DNA of 64,000 nt from a bacterium (lineage in GTDB: Bacteria > Patescibacteriota > Saccharimonadia > Saccharimonadales > UBA4665), in NCBI GenBank assembly GCA_021799595.1, contig JAJZAF010000002.1, positions 30,354 to 94,353 on the forward strand. Direction: 5' to 3'. The notes beneath the pieces are model-generated. The model saw only the letters and a list, made by a program, of their open reading frames with translations. It was not told the origin of the DNA and did not search any database. Made by a program: the position numbers and the translations under genes. How positions within the stretch are numbered: position 1 is the stretch's first letter; every line of letters starts with the position of its first letter. This document shows, piece by piece, positions 1 to 8,247 of this stretch.

Positions 1-2198
1 CAGCCAATCGGAACTTACTCAAACCGGCTGATGGCTCTCCTATCTTGCACATTGAACAAGACATTGTGCTTGGCTGCTACTACCTAACGTACGAGCGGCC
101 TGGACGTAATAGGGAGCCTGTTTCCTATTCCTCGCTTGATGAAATTGTCATGGCGCTCGATGCTGGTAGTTTGGCTTTGCAAGATCCGGTTCGGGTAGTG
201 TTCCGTGGCCATGAGCGAACAACGACACTCGGGCGACTGCTCTTCAATGAGATTTTTCCTGAGGACTTCTCATTTCAAGACCAAACGATGACAAAAAAGC
301 GTCTGCAGAAAGTCATGGCCAAGGTGTACGATCAATATGGTCAAGAACGGGCTGCAGAAATAGCTGACGACCTAAAAGACCTTGGCTTCTACTATGCCAC
401 CAGATCTGGTTTATCGATGGGCATGAGTGACTTCGAGCCCATTCAGGGCATGCAAGCTGTTATTGACGAAGGCGAAGATCGAACGATCGCCATTGCCGAC
501 CAGTTTGAAGAAGGCTTCATTACTGACGACGAACGACACCGGCTAACTGTAGATAATTGGACTAAAGTCGGGACACGGGTACAGGAAATGTTAACAGAGC
601 AAATGATCGGACAAGATAGCTCGATGGCTATCGCTATTAATTCCGGTGCTCGAGGAAATATTACCCAGCTTAATAATGCTGTCGGCATGCTTGGTGTTTT
701 ACAAGATGCCGCTGGTAATGTGATTGAATTACCGATTAAGTCTGGTTACATTGCCGGTTTGTCACCGCTTGAGTACTTTACCGGTACCCGTGGAACTAGA
801 AAGGCGCTCATCGACATTGCTCTGAAAACTGCTGATGCTGGCTATCTGACACGTCGGTTGGTCGATGTTTCGCAAGATGTTTTTACACTTGAAGATGAAA
901 CCAGCGACCCTGGCTTTGCCATGCTCCGATCAGATGCCGAATATATCGGTACGTCATATAGCTCCCGGCTGGTTGGCCGTTATGCAGCCGAGACAATTAA
1001 AGATGTCGTTAAGAAGGGCCAGCTCATTACTCAGGAAGTCGCGGATAAGATTGAGGCTGATGATAGTCTTGACGGTGTTAAAATTATGAGTGCATTGAGT
1101 TGCACAAATGTCCGTGGTGTCTCCCGCCAATCATATGGCATTGATCCGGCTACTGGTATGACTGTGATGGATCACCATCCTGTCGGCGTTATTGCAGCAC
1201 AGAGCATCGGTGAGCTTGGTACGCAATTGTCGCTTGATTCAAAACACCGTTCCGGGGGTGTCATTGCCGATAGTAGTGCTCAAGGTCTGTCACGTGTCGA
1301 GGAATTGTTTGAAGTACGATCACCAAAGGGGCAAGCTTACCTAACGGCTATCTCCGGCGTAGCAAATACATGGGAAGAGGGGGATCACTATGTCGTTCAG
1401 GTTACTGCTGACGATAGTGAGAAAGTAGAGCTGAAGCTAGGTGAGCGCAAAGCAATGATTGCTTCTGGCAGCGATGTTATTGCTGGTGATGTGGTCGCAG
1501 CGCTTGAAGATGCTTCTGAGCCTCTTATTGCTCCAATGGGTGGTAAAGTACATGTTACTAAAAAGGCTGTCATCATTACGCCAACCAGTCAGAGTGTCGT
1601 GCGCTACGAGATACCAGGCTTTAAGCAGTTAACAGTTACTGATGGCGAAAAAGTTGTCAGCGGCCAGCGCTTGACTACCGGTTCTATTAATTTGCATGAG
1701 CTGATGAGTCTTCAAGGTGTCGAGGCAACACAGCGTTACATCATGAATGAAATCCTGAAGATTTTTTCCGCTCAAGGACAGACCGTAGCCGATAAGCACC
1801 TGGAGATTATTGTGCGCCAGATGTTCAGCCGGGTTCAAATTGAGGAGATTGGCGATAGCGAGTTCGTTACTGGAGATATCGTCAGTAAATTAGCTGTCGT
1901 TGAAGCTAATGAAGCGTTAGTTTCCCAAAAGAAGACTCCAGCTAAATACAATCAGCTGCTGCTTGGCATTACTAAGGCGTCGTTAAGTACTGACTCATTC
2001 TTGTCTGCAGCATCCTTCCAGGACACTACTCGCGTTCTCATTTCAGCAGCTACTTCTGGTAAAGTCGATAAACTCTATGGGTTAAAAGAGAATGTCATTT
2101 TAGGTCGTAAAATACCTGTCGGTACAGGCGTCTTAGAAGACAAAGAAACCGACGAAGATCAAGTGTTGACAGCTGAAACCACTGCCAGTTTGTCCTAA
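1..2198 (+). CDS. rpoC: RNA polymerase beta' subunit, C-terminal part (5' end outside window)
   Basis: This is the C-terminal ~730 residues of the RNA polymerase catalytic subunit. The frame is open from base 3 (ANRNLLKPADGSP leading into QDIVLGCYYLT), so the TTG at 45 is internal and the gene starts upstream. Recognisable blocks are TADAGYLTRRLVDVSQDV, the bridge-helix/trigger-loop block VGVIAAQSIGELGTQLS and QGLSRVEELFEVRSPKG. Two departures from the family are seen. The second zinc site (normally four Cys) keeps only the Cys of ALSCTNVRG, with the following positions reading GVSRQSYG. The trigger loop, usually QLTMRTFHxGG, reads QLSLDSKHRSGG. The stop at 2198 is followed by the promoter of the rpsL operon. 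Confidence 0.97.
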   Translation, partial: ANRNLLKPADGSPILHIEQDIVLGCYYLTYERPGRNREPVSYSSLDEIVMALDAGSLALQDPVRVVFRGHERTTTLGRLLFNEIFPEDFSFQDQTMTKKRLQKVMAKVYDQYGQERAAEIADDLKDLGFYYATRSGLSMGMSDFEPIQGMQAVIDEGEDRTIAIADQFEEGFITDDERHRLTVDNWTKVGTRVQEMLTEQMIGQDSSMAIAINSGARGNITQLNNAVGMLGVLQDAAGNVIELPIKSGYIAGLSPLEYFTGTRGTRKALIDIALKTADAGYLTRRLVDVSQDVFTLEDETSDPGFAMLRSDAEYIGTSYSSRLVGRYAAETIKDVVKKGQLITQEVADKIEADDSLDGVKIMSALSCTNVRGVSRQSYGIDPATGMTVMDHHPVGVIAAQSIGELGTQLSLDSKHRSGGVIADSSAQGLSRVEELFEVRSPKGQAYLTAISGVANTWEEGDHYVVQVTADDSEKVELKLGERKAMIASGSDVIAGDVVAALEDASEPLIAPMGGKVHVTKKAVIITPTSQSVVRYEIPGFKQLTVTDGEKVVSGQRLTTGSINLHELMSLQGVEATQRYIMNEILKIFSAQGQTVADKHLEIIVRQMFSRVQIEEIGDSEFVTGDIVSKLAVVEANEALVSQKKTPAKYNQLLLGITKASLSTDSFLSAASFQDTTRVLISAATSGKVDKLYGLKENVILGRKIPVGTGVLEDKETDEDQVLTAETTASLS

Positions 2199-2203
2199 CC
2201 AGC

Positions 2204-2233
2204 TTGCTTGATCAGGGTTCTATCTGTTACAAT
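2204..2233 (+). promoter_or_regulatory. Candidate promoter of the rpsL-rpsG-fusA operon
   Basis: TTGCTT (2204-2209), an 18 bp spacer and an extended -10 TGtTACAAT (2225-2233). Predicted start is near 2240, which leaves a ~100 nt leader before rpsL. Seen as sequence match only. Confidence 0.55.
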
Positions 2234-2239
2234 AAGGAA

Positions 2240-2340
2240 AACTAATAGCAAGTAGTTTTTAAGTCTGTGCAATCCGAGCCTCGGAAATGGGCATGTTTCT
2301 GGCAGTGTGCAGTAGATTGCAGACATAATAAGGAGAGTAA
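2240..2340 (+). promoter_or_regulatory. Structured 5' leader of rpsL
   Basis: A long-range stem pairs 2263-2274 (GTCTGTGCAATC) with 2315-2324 (GATTGCAGAC): ten pairs with a 2-nt bulge. It encloses a CCGA-gcc-TCGG hairpin (2274-2284) and a possible GCAT/GTGC stem (2291-2310). It closes just before the Shine-Dalgarno AAGGAG (2330-2335). Str-operon leaders are known sites of ribosomal-protein (S7) feedback. That this one does the same is inference. Confidence 0.45.
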
Positions 2341-2754
2341 ATGCCAACTATAAATCAGCTGGTACGTAAACCGCGTGCCAAGACGAATGCTAAGACAAAA
2401 TCGCCGGCCTTGCAACGCGTAACAAATAATTTAAAGACGCGTAACTATGAGAAGCCGTCGCCGTTTAAGCGCGGTGTTTGCGTGAAGGTAACAACCAAGA
2501 CCCCGAAGAAGCCGAATTCAGCGCTTCGGAAGGTTGCCCGTGTTCGTCTCAGTAATGGCCACGAAGTCTGGGCCTACATCGGTGGCGAAGGCCATAATTT
2601 GCAAGAACATGCTGTCGTGTTAGTTCGTGGCGGTCGAGTCAAGGATTTACCAGGTGTTCGCTATCACATTGTGCGTGGTTCGCTTGATCTCCAAGGCGTT
2701 AATGATCGCAAACAAGGTCGTTCGAAATACGGCACTAAGAAGGGTAGCAAGTAA
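2341..2754 (+). CDS. rpsL: 30S ribosomal protein S12
   Basis: Decoding-centre protein of the small subunit. It starts [12 protein letters not shown] and carries the conserved [23 protein letters not shown] block and the [16 protein letters not shown] block that surrounds the streptomycin/decoding loop. At 137 aa it is slightly longer than usual, with an insert after the N-terminal 20 residues ([22 protein letters not shown]). The start is fixed by AAGGAG 5 nt upstream. The stop overlaps the rpsG start in a TAATG junction, so the two are translationally coupled. Confidence 0.99.
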   Translation: MPTINQLVRKPRAKTNAKTKSPALQRVTNNLKTRNYEKPSPFKRGVCVKVTTKTPKKPNSALRKVARVRLSNGHEVWAYIGGEGHNLQEHAVVLVRGGRVKDLPGVRYHIVRGSLDLQGVNDRKQGRSKYGTKKGSK

Positions 2755-3233
2755 TGCCGAGGAAGAAAACAAAATCCTTAGTTCGCGATATTCAGCCGGA
2801 CCGTATGTACAATAACATCCACGTGCAGCGCCTTATTAACCGTGTCATGTTAAATGGCAAAAAACAAGTAGCTGAACGACTAGTTTACGATGGCATGGAA
2901 AAGGCTGCTAAGAAATTGAAAGTGGATAATCCGCTTGATGTCTTTGAGCAAGCGGTAAAGAATATTCAGCCACATATGGAAACACGGTCTCGACGGATTG
3001 GAGGCGCCAATTACCAAATTCCATTTGAGGTAAAAGGCCAGCGGCAAACTCACTTGACGACCATGTGGTTTGTGCAGGCTGCCCGGGCTCGCAAAGGTAT
3101 GAGCATGGAGGACCGGATTGCTCAAGAACTGATTGATGCCTATAACTCCCAAGGGGCGGCGGTTAAGAAACGAGAGGATACTCATAAAATGGCTGAGGCT
3201 AACCGTGCCTTTGCTCATTTTGCGCGAGGTTAA
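2754..3233 (+). CDS. rpsG: 30S ribosomal protein S7
   Basis: S7 nucleates the 3' major domain of 16S rRNA. The 159-residue length fits the family. It starts [16 protein letters not shown] and contains the diagnostic NRVMLNGKK, GGANYQIPFEV and MEDRIAQELIDAYNSQGAAVKKREDTHKMAEANRAFAHF-type C-terminus. The start codon overlaps the S12 stop by one base (TAATG), giving tight coupling. In many bacteria S7 represses its own operon through the rpsL-rpsG region. Here the compact junction leaves no intercistronic RNA, so any feedback would have to act on the leader ahead of rpsL. Confidence 0.99.
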   Translation: MPRKKTKSLVRDIQPDRMYNNIHVQRLINRVMLNGKKQVAERLVYDGMEKAAKKLKVDNPLDVFEQAVKNIQPHMETRSRRIGGANYQIPFEVKGQRQTHLTTMWFVQAARARKGMSMEDRIAQELIDAYNSQGAAVKKREDTHKMAEANRAFAHFARG

Positions 3234-3237
3234 TATC

Positions 3238-3615
3238 ATGACTAGTGCACCTCATCAGGGGGGTGGAGAAAAATCTCCATTCTTTGACAACCAGCAAGCT
3301 ATCTCGGAGGCTGAAAAGATTATGGCGGGGTTTCATGAGGCTTGTAAAGAATGTCCAGCGGCACGTCTCTGCATGCAAGCGATCAATGAAAATAATGATG
3401 TCAGCCCTCCAAGGACACCTGCTGATGTGCGCAACATGAGACTCTGGACAGGAGGGTGGGGTGGTGCACTCAGTGGAAGTGCTCTGCTTGCTCTTATGGA
3501 AATATCTGCGTACGCTAATGAGTTAAAAGGGACAGGGCCAAATAAGAAAGGTGATCGATGTTGCCTTGACACGAACACAGCAATAGGAACAGGTAGATAT
3601 AGTCGCTATTATTAG
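3238..3615 (+). CDS. Unrecognised 125-aa protein between S7 and EF-G
   Basis: A small ORF lies in the usually closed rpsG-fusA gap, 4 nt after the S7 stop and 17 nt before fusA. The frame is open further upstream (an ATG at 3133), but the ATG at 3238 avoids overlapping rpsG and is preferred. The protein begins MTSAPHQGGGEKSPFF. It has a Cys cluster (CKECPAARLC, residues ~37-46), a Gly/Trp-rich middle (LWTGGWGGALSG), a short hydrophobic helix (ALLALMEISAYA) and a CC pair near the C-terminus. I do not recognise the family. The Cys cluster could be redox- or metal-related, which is inference. Co-transcription with rpsL, rpsG and fusA is very likely from spacing. Confidence 0.7.
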   Translation: MTSAPHQGGGEKSPFFDNQQAISEAEKIMAGFHEACKECPAARLCMQAINENNDVSPPRTPADVRNMRLWTGGWGGALSGSALLALMEISAYANELKGTGPNKKGDRCCLDTNTAIGTGRYSRYY

Positions 3616-3632
3616 GATAAGGAAGAAAACAC

Positions 3633-5720
3633 ATGCCGACCAAAAAGACTCCCATTGACAAGCTCCGCAACATTGGCATTATTGCCCATATTGATGCTGG
3701 AAAGACTACCACGACTGAAGGTATTTTGTATCGAACTGGACTAAAGCATAAAATTGGCGCTGTTCATGAAGGTGAGACCACGACTGACTGGATGGCTCAG
3801 GAAAGAGAACGTGGCATTACCATCGTTTCAGCTGCAGTGACATGCTATTGGAAAGACCACCAGATTAATATTATTGATACACCAGGCCACATTGACTTTA
3901 CTGTTGAAGTCGAGCGCTCTTTACGAGTGCTCGATGGTGCGGTAGTGGTTTTTGACGGTAAGATGGGCGTTGAAAGCCAATCAGAGACGGTCTGGCGGCA
4001 AGCAGATAAGTACAATGTGCCACGCATTTGTTTTATTAACAAGATAAATCAGACCGGAGGCGACTTTTATAAATCTCTTGAAAGTATTCACCATCGCCTT
4101 AGCAAGCGCGCTTTCCCTATTCACCTGCCGATCGGTTTTGAACAAGGAGTCAGCGGTGTTGTCGATCTTATAGATCTCAAAGCCTATACCTATAAAGAGT
4201 ACGCTGACCATGAGCTGGTTAAAGGGGATATTCCGGAGGGCATGCAGGATCAAGTCAAGAAGTATCGGTCACTACTTATTGAAAATGCAGTGGCCGAAGA
4301 CGAAAAATTGCTTGAGAAATACCTCGAATTGGGCGAAGAAGGATTAAGCCCCCAAGAAATCAAGCAGGCTGTTCGAAGCGCTGTGTTAACAGGTAAATTC
4401 TTTGCTGTTACCGGTGGTGATGGACGTGGCGTGATCGTTGAGAAAGTGCTCGATGCTATTATTGAATTACTGCCTAATCCTTTGGATCGTGGTTCGACTT
4501 GGGGCACGAATCCAAAAAACGGTGAAGAGATTGAACGTAAGCCAGTAGAGAGTGAACCGTTTGCCGGTTTAGCCTTTAAGATCGCGACCGACCCCTTTGT
4601 CGGTAAGCTGGCATATTTCCGGGTGTATTCCGGCAAAATCTTGGCCGGCAGTTATATCTTGAACAGTTCGACAGGCGAAAAAGAACGAGTCGGACGGATT
4701 GTCCGGATGCAAGCGGATAAGCGTGAAGATGTCAGCGAAGTTACGGCAGGAGATATTGCGGCTATAGTGGGCTTAAAGGGCACGACCACTGGTAATACAT
4801 TGTGTGAGCAAGCACACCCTATCGTCCTTGAGAGTATTACTTTTCCTGAGCCACCCGTTTCTATTGCTATTGAGCCGAAGACAAAAGCTGATCAAGAGAA
4901 AATGAGCCTGGCGCTACAGCGTCTGGCAGAAGAGGACCCCACTTTCCGTATTCAGGTCAATGAGGAAACTGGGCAAACTATCATTTCCGGTATGGGAGAG
5001 TTGCATTTAGAGATCCTGGTTGATCGTATGAAGCGAGAATTTAACGTTGAAGCTAACATCGGTCAACCACAAGTTGCTTACCGTGAGACTATTCGCAAGG
5101 ACGGTGTCGAAGTGCAAGGCAAGTTTATTCGGCAATCCGGCGGTCGTGGTCAGTATGGTGATGTTTGGCTGCGCCTCAGCCAAAACGAATCCGGTGCTGG
5201 CTTTGAATTTATTAACTCCATCAAGGGTGGTGTTGTGCCGAATGAATACATCAAGCCAGTTCAGGATGGCATTAAAGAAGCAATGGCTGGCGGTGTCGTT
5301 GCCGGTTACCCGGTAGTAGATATTAAGGCCGAGCTGTATGATGGTTCATACCACGAAGTTGACTCAAGTGAAATGGCCTTTAAGATTGCTGCCTCCATTG
5401 CCTTACAGGAAGGTGTTAAGAAGGCGAATCCAGTACTTCTTGAGCCAATTATGAAGGTTGTAGTAGTTACCCCGGAAAACTTTATGGGTGATGTCATTGG
5501 TGATTTAAACAGCAAACGTGGTCGGATTGAAAATATGGAAGACCTCAGTAGCGGTGTCAAAGAAATAACTGCATACGTACCACTTGGAGAATTGTTTGGC
5601 TATACCACGACGCTGAGGAGTAATACACAGGGACGGGCCAGCTCAAGCATGGAGCTTGATCACTATGCTGATGTACCGCCGAACGTAGCTGAAGCTATCA
5701 TTGCTAAGCATGGCAAATAA
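3633..5720 (+). CDS. fusA: Elongation factor G
   Basis: Translocase GTPase of the ribosome, 695 aa, full length with all five EF-G domains. G1 is AHIDAGKTT (residues 18-26), switch II is DTPGHIDF (82-89), and the switch I region carries RERGITI. The C-terminal part has GMGELHLEILVDRM and RQSGGRGQYGDVWL. The G4 guanine-recognition motif, NKxD in practically all translational GTPases, reads N136-K-I-N139, and the G5 region (usually GSAFKNKG) reads AVTGGDGRG. The tuf copy in this window keeps NKMD. A Shine-Dalgarno AAGGAAG lies about 9 nt upstream. It is the last gene of the str operon. tuf lies 3.2 kb away. Confidence 0.98.
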   Translation: MPTKKTPIDKLRNIGIIAHIDAGKTTTTEGILYRTGLKHKIGAVHEGETTTDWMAQERERGITIVSAAVTCYWKDHQINIIDTPGHIDFTVEVERSLRVLDGAVVVFDGKMGVESQSETVWRQADKYNVPRICFINKINQTGGDFYKSLESIHHRLSKRAFPIHLPIGFEQGVSGVVDLIDLKAYTYKEYADHELVKGDIPEGMQDQVKKYRSLLIENAVAEDEKLLEKYLELGEEGLSPQEIKQAVRSAVLTGKFFAVTGGDGRGVIVEKVLDAIIELLPNPLDRGSTWGTNPKNGEEIERKPVESEPFAGLAFKIATDPFVGKLAYFRVYSGKILAGSYILNSSTGEKERVGRIVRMQADKREDVSEVTAGDIAAIVGLKGTTTGNTLCEQAHPIVLESITFPEPPVSIAIEPKTKADQEKMSLALQRLAEEDPTFRIQVNEETGQTIISGMGELHLEILVDRMKREFNVEANIGQPQVAYRETIRKDGVEVQGKFIRQSGGRGQYGDVWLRLSQNESGAGFEFINSIKGGVVPNEYIKPVQDGIKEAMAGGVVAGYPVVDIKAELYDGSYHEVDSSEMAFKIAASIALQEGVKKANPVLLEPIMKVVVVTPENFMGDVIGDLNSKRGRIENMEDLSSGVKEITAYVPLGELFGYTTTLRSNTQGRASSSMELDHYADVPPNVAEAIIAKHGK

Positions 5721-5747
5721 GGTTACTTTTTGGGTGATTGGTTTTAC

Positions 5748-6722
5748 TTACGCTTGACCTTTGGGCGCTAACTTGGTTGAAAGAATAGAAAATGCTTGTG
5801 TGTGCGGGCGAATAGTAATAGTAGTATGCGCTGGAATACGAAGGGGCTCGCCGTTGATTTGAGCCCAGGTTGGCTCATTTACTCTAAATGAAAGACGGTC
5901 AGTTGGTCCACGTTGCACTGATGCACCTCTTGCAATTTGGACGATGTATGACAAGAGTAATGGGTGACGACGGCCGACAATAATTTCATAAAAACGTTGG
6001 TCAGTTAGGCTGATCGGTATGCGACTCAGTTTAGCAATCCGTGGTCCATTAATGGCGGCTATGTCGTAGATAGGGCGCTTAAAATCGTCGATGGTTGCAC
6101 TGAACGTCGGTGCTCCCAAAAAGGCTCTGGATACGCTGGCAACATCAGTTAAATTGCGCCCACCCGGGAAACGATATAGTCGCCGCCGCCGATGAGCAGG
6201 GTTACTAATGCGCATTGAGGCGTAAGCGGAGGCCCCAACGCTCATATAGCAGGCGGCCAGACGAGTGGTGGTTTTTCCTCTGTTAAGTAACGTTACTTCC
6301 AAAGGATGGACGTAATGAACAGTAGCTGTTTCTAATAGACTCTGTATTGAACTCGGTGGATTGCCGTTAATCATGTGAGCCAGATCATTAGCGTTACCCG
6401 CCCAAAGTGGCAATATGACAGTCCCTCTGGCCAATGGGGAGATGGCCGGACTGTTTAACAGGGCTTCTATAATGAGGTTGTCCGTACCGTCGCCGCCGGC
6501 AATAGCGAGTAGGCAGCGGCTTCCTCTGAGAGCCTGACTTAAGCGACTGATAAGCCAGCTCGGACGATCATAATCACTTTGCCTGAGTTCAATGATAATC
6601 AACTGCTTAGCCGGAAAGATGCTAGTGAGTTCATGAATATAGCGTTGGCCGCGGTCATAATTTGAACTCGACGGATTAACGACTATAACGAGGCGCTGAA
6701 AGCCGGCAGGCTGTGTGTTCAT
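5748..6722 (-). CDS. Diacylglycerol/lipid kinase family protein (DAGKc)
   Basis: 324 aa. The catalytic domain starts with LVIVVNPSSS (11-20) and has the nucleotide-binding GGDGT motif (76-80) and the LPLWAGNANDLA block that corresponds to the family's lPlGTGNDfA. The C-terminal beta-sandwich part ends WAQINGEPLRIPA. Members phosphorylate a lipid (diacylglycerol, sphingoid base or undecaprenol) with ATP at the inner face of the membrane. The substrate cannot be read from sequence. Its ATG overlaps the stop of the CDP-alcohol phosphatidyltransferase gene (ATGA, 6719-6722), so the two form a coupled pair. This argues for a lipid-phosphate role. Confidence 0.88.
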   Translation of the reverse strand: MNTQPAGFQRLVIVVNPSSSNYDRGQRYIHELTSIFPAKQLIIIELRQSDYDRPSWLISRLSQALRGSRCLLAIAGGDGTDNLIIEALLNSPAISPLARGTVILPLWAGNANDLAHMINGNPPSSIQSLLETATVHYVHPLEVTLLNRGKTTTRLAACYMSVGASAYASMRISNPAHRRRRLYRFPGGRNLTDVASVSRAFLGAPTFSATIDDFKRPIYDIAAINGPRIAKLSRIPISLTDQRFYEIIVGRRHPLLLSYIVQIARGASVQRGPTDRLSFRVNEPTWAQINGEPLRIPAHTTITIRPHTQAFSILSTKLAPKGQA

Positions 6723-7387
6723 GCAGCGCCCCGTTTGTAATAAATATTTCTGGTGTAATTAATGCTGCTAATGAGGGCTAAAATGACGAATAAGCAGAAA
6801 CAGATGACACCCAAACTGCGTATTATGGTGGCATGACGAGAGGTGTGAATGATGTGAGCCAGTAAATAGAGCCCGACTGTTGACCATTCAAAGACGGCGC
6901 TGAGTTTACCCGTCCGAGACGGGTGTAGCTGGGCATTGAGGCCTTTGGCGACTACCGAAACCCCGCTATTATAGACGGCTTGAATAATCATAATAGTAAT
7001 AATGAGTACCGGTAAGAGGTGTTTAATGAAGAGGGTAATGACAGCGGCAATGATCAGTGTTTTGTCAATTGAAGCATCAATAGCTTCACCGAGGGGGCTT
7101 TTGGTTTTGGTGTATTCTGCCACGATACCATCAAGAATATCTGCGCAGCGACCAATGATGATGAAGATCAATCCGGTGGTGAGCTGGTCATTAAACAAAT
7201 ACACTAAGCCGCGTATTGTGAGTGCTGCTCCGATGATGCTGACAATGTTGGCCGGAGTAATTGTACCGTGAGATCGGGCTGCACAGCGCTGCCAAATATT
7301 ACGCTGTTGTGGGGTGATCTCGCTCCAGTCTGATCGAAGAGCACGATGCAGTTTCATCTCTCTCTTTTTTTCCTTCCTATCTACCAT
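6719..7387 (-). CDS. CDP-alcohol phosphatidyltransferase family membrane protein
   Basis: 222 aa with about five hydrophobic segments. The family signature D-x2-D-G-x2-A-R-x8-G-x3-D-x3-D is seen as DILDGIVAEYTKTKSPLGEAIDASID. All four Asp and both Gly are present, but the Arg after Ala is Glu. The family transfers a phospho-alcohol from a CDP-activated donor, making phosphatidylglycerol phosphate, phosphatidylinositol phosphate and similar lipids. Two starts are possible. The ATG at 7387 has no ribosome site. The ATG at 7357 (MKLHRALRSD) follows AGGAAGGA by ~13 nt and is preferred. It overlaps the downstream kinase gene by ATGA. Confidence 0.87.
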   Translation of the reverse strand: MVDRKEKKREMKLHRALRSDWSEITPQQRNIWQRCAARSHGTITPANIVSIIGAALTIRGLVYLFNDQLTTGLIFIIIGRCADILDGIVAEYTKTKSPLGEAIDASIDKTLIIAAVITLFIKHLLPVLIITIMIIQAVYNSGVSVVAKGLNAQLHPSRTGKLSAVFEWSTVGLYLLAHIIHTSRHATIIRSLGVICFCLFVILALISSINYTRNIYYKRGAA

Positions 7388-7461
7388 AGCACGAACAAGT
7401 GCGATCGCAATTTAATGGTACAATCATGGTCGGATATATTCACAGAAAGTGAGCAAAAAGC

Positions 7462-8247
7462 ATGAGATATGAACATGGAAATAGGGTGATGTTGAGAGGA
7501 GACTTTCATACTCATTCTGTCGCTTCTTACGACGGCGGCATACGACTTGATGATTATCGGAGAATGATTGAAGAAGGACCGCTTGATATTGTTGCCATTA
7601 CAGATCATGACGTTATTGCCCCTGCTACCATTGATCTGGCCGAAGAGTACCCTGGGAGAGTTGTGGTAGGAGAAGAAATAACAACCTTATATGAAAGTGA
7701 AGATGGTAAAAAGAAAGAGATTGAAATAATTGGCCTCTGGTTGAGAGAACAGATTCCAAAACATTTACCAACACTGGAAGCTGCCGAACATATTATTGGC
7801 CAGGGAGGTGCCTTATATATACCTCACCCTCTTGATGAAACACGTAAAGGGGCTAACTGGGAGGCAATTGCAGAGCTTTATCGCAGTATCGGTATTGCAG
7901 CTATGGAGAGGTATAACGGCCGAAAGTGCTGGCGTCCATGGCTACATAATGACTACGGGATGCTAGCTGACGAATGGGCAAAGAGGCAGGAACGGCCCAT
8001 TGCCAGAATGGCTGGGAGTGATGCCCACGGTTCGCCCGGGTGGGGAAGAACCAGCACTGCATTGACAGAATTACCATCGCCGGAAAACCTTATTGATGTT
8101 GTTGATAGCGATGATCAGTTCGGACATTGCTCCGTTGGTTTTATAGGATTGTTGCAACCGAAATATAACAAATGGTGGCTGCATCAGCGACAGACGAGAC
8201 AGACTGAACAAGAGATTGCCGGTGCAGTGTTTTTTGATCATGAGTAA
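7462..8247 (+). CDS. PHP-domain metal-dependent phosphoesterase
   Basis: 261 aa. PHP-superfamily metal-ligand motifs are in order: FHTHS (H16, H18), ITDHD (D48, H49), PHP (H122) and GSDAHG (D187, H189). Stand-alone PHP proteins hydrolyse phosphate esters such as histidinol phosphate, nucleoside bisphosphates or short oligonucleotides. No histidine genes are nearby, so the substrate is open. It is divergent from the kinase/phosphatidyltransferase pair and overlaps the CarS-like gene by 8 bp (8240-8247), suggesting a coupled lipid- or phosphate-related job. An in-frame ATG at 7489 (MLRGDFHTHS) is an alternative start. The first ATG is kept because a TATATT -10 lies at 7435-7440. Confidence 0.85.
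   Translation: MRYEHGNRVMLRGDFHTHSVASYDGGIRLDDYRRMIEEGPLDIVAITDHDVIAPATIDLAEEYPGRVVVGEEITTLYESEDGKKKEIEIIGLWLREQIPKHLPTLEAAEHIIGQGGALYIPHPLDETRKGANWEAIAELYRSIGIAAMERYNGRKCWRPWLHNDYGMLADEWAKRQERPIARMAGSDAHGSPGWGRTSTALTELPSPENLIDVVDSDDQFGHCSVGFIGLLQPKYNKWWLHQRQTRQTEQEIAGAVFFDHE

Noticed and set aside
45..2198. TTG at 45 as the true start of the first gene
   Set aside because: The frame is open to base 3 and the upstream residues match RpoC, so this is an internal codon of a gene cut by the window edge.
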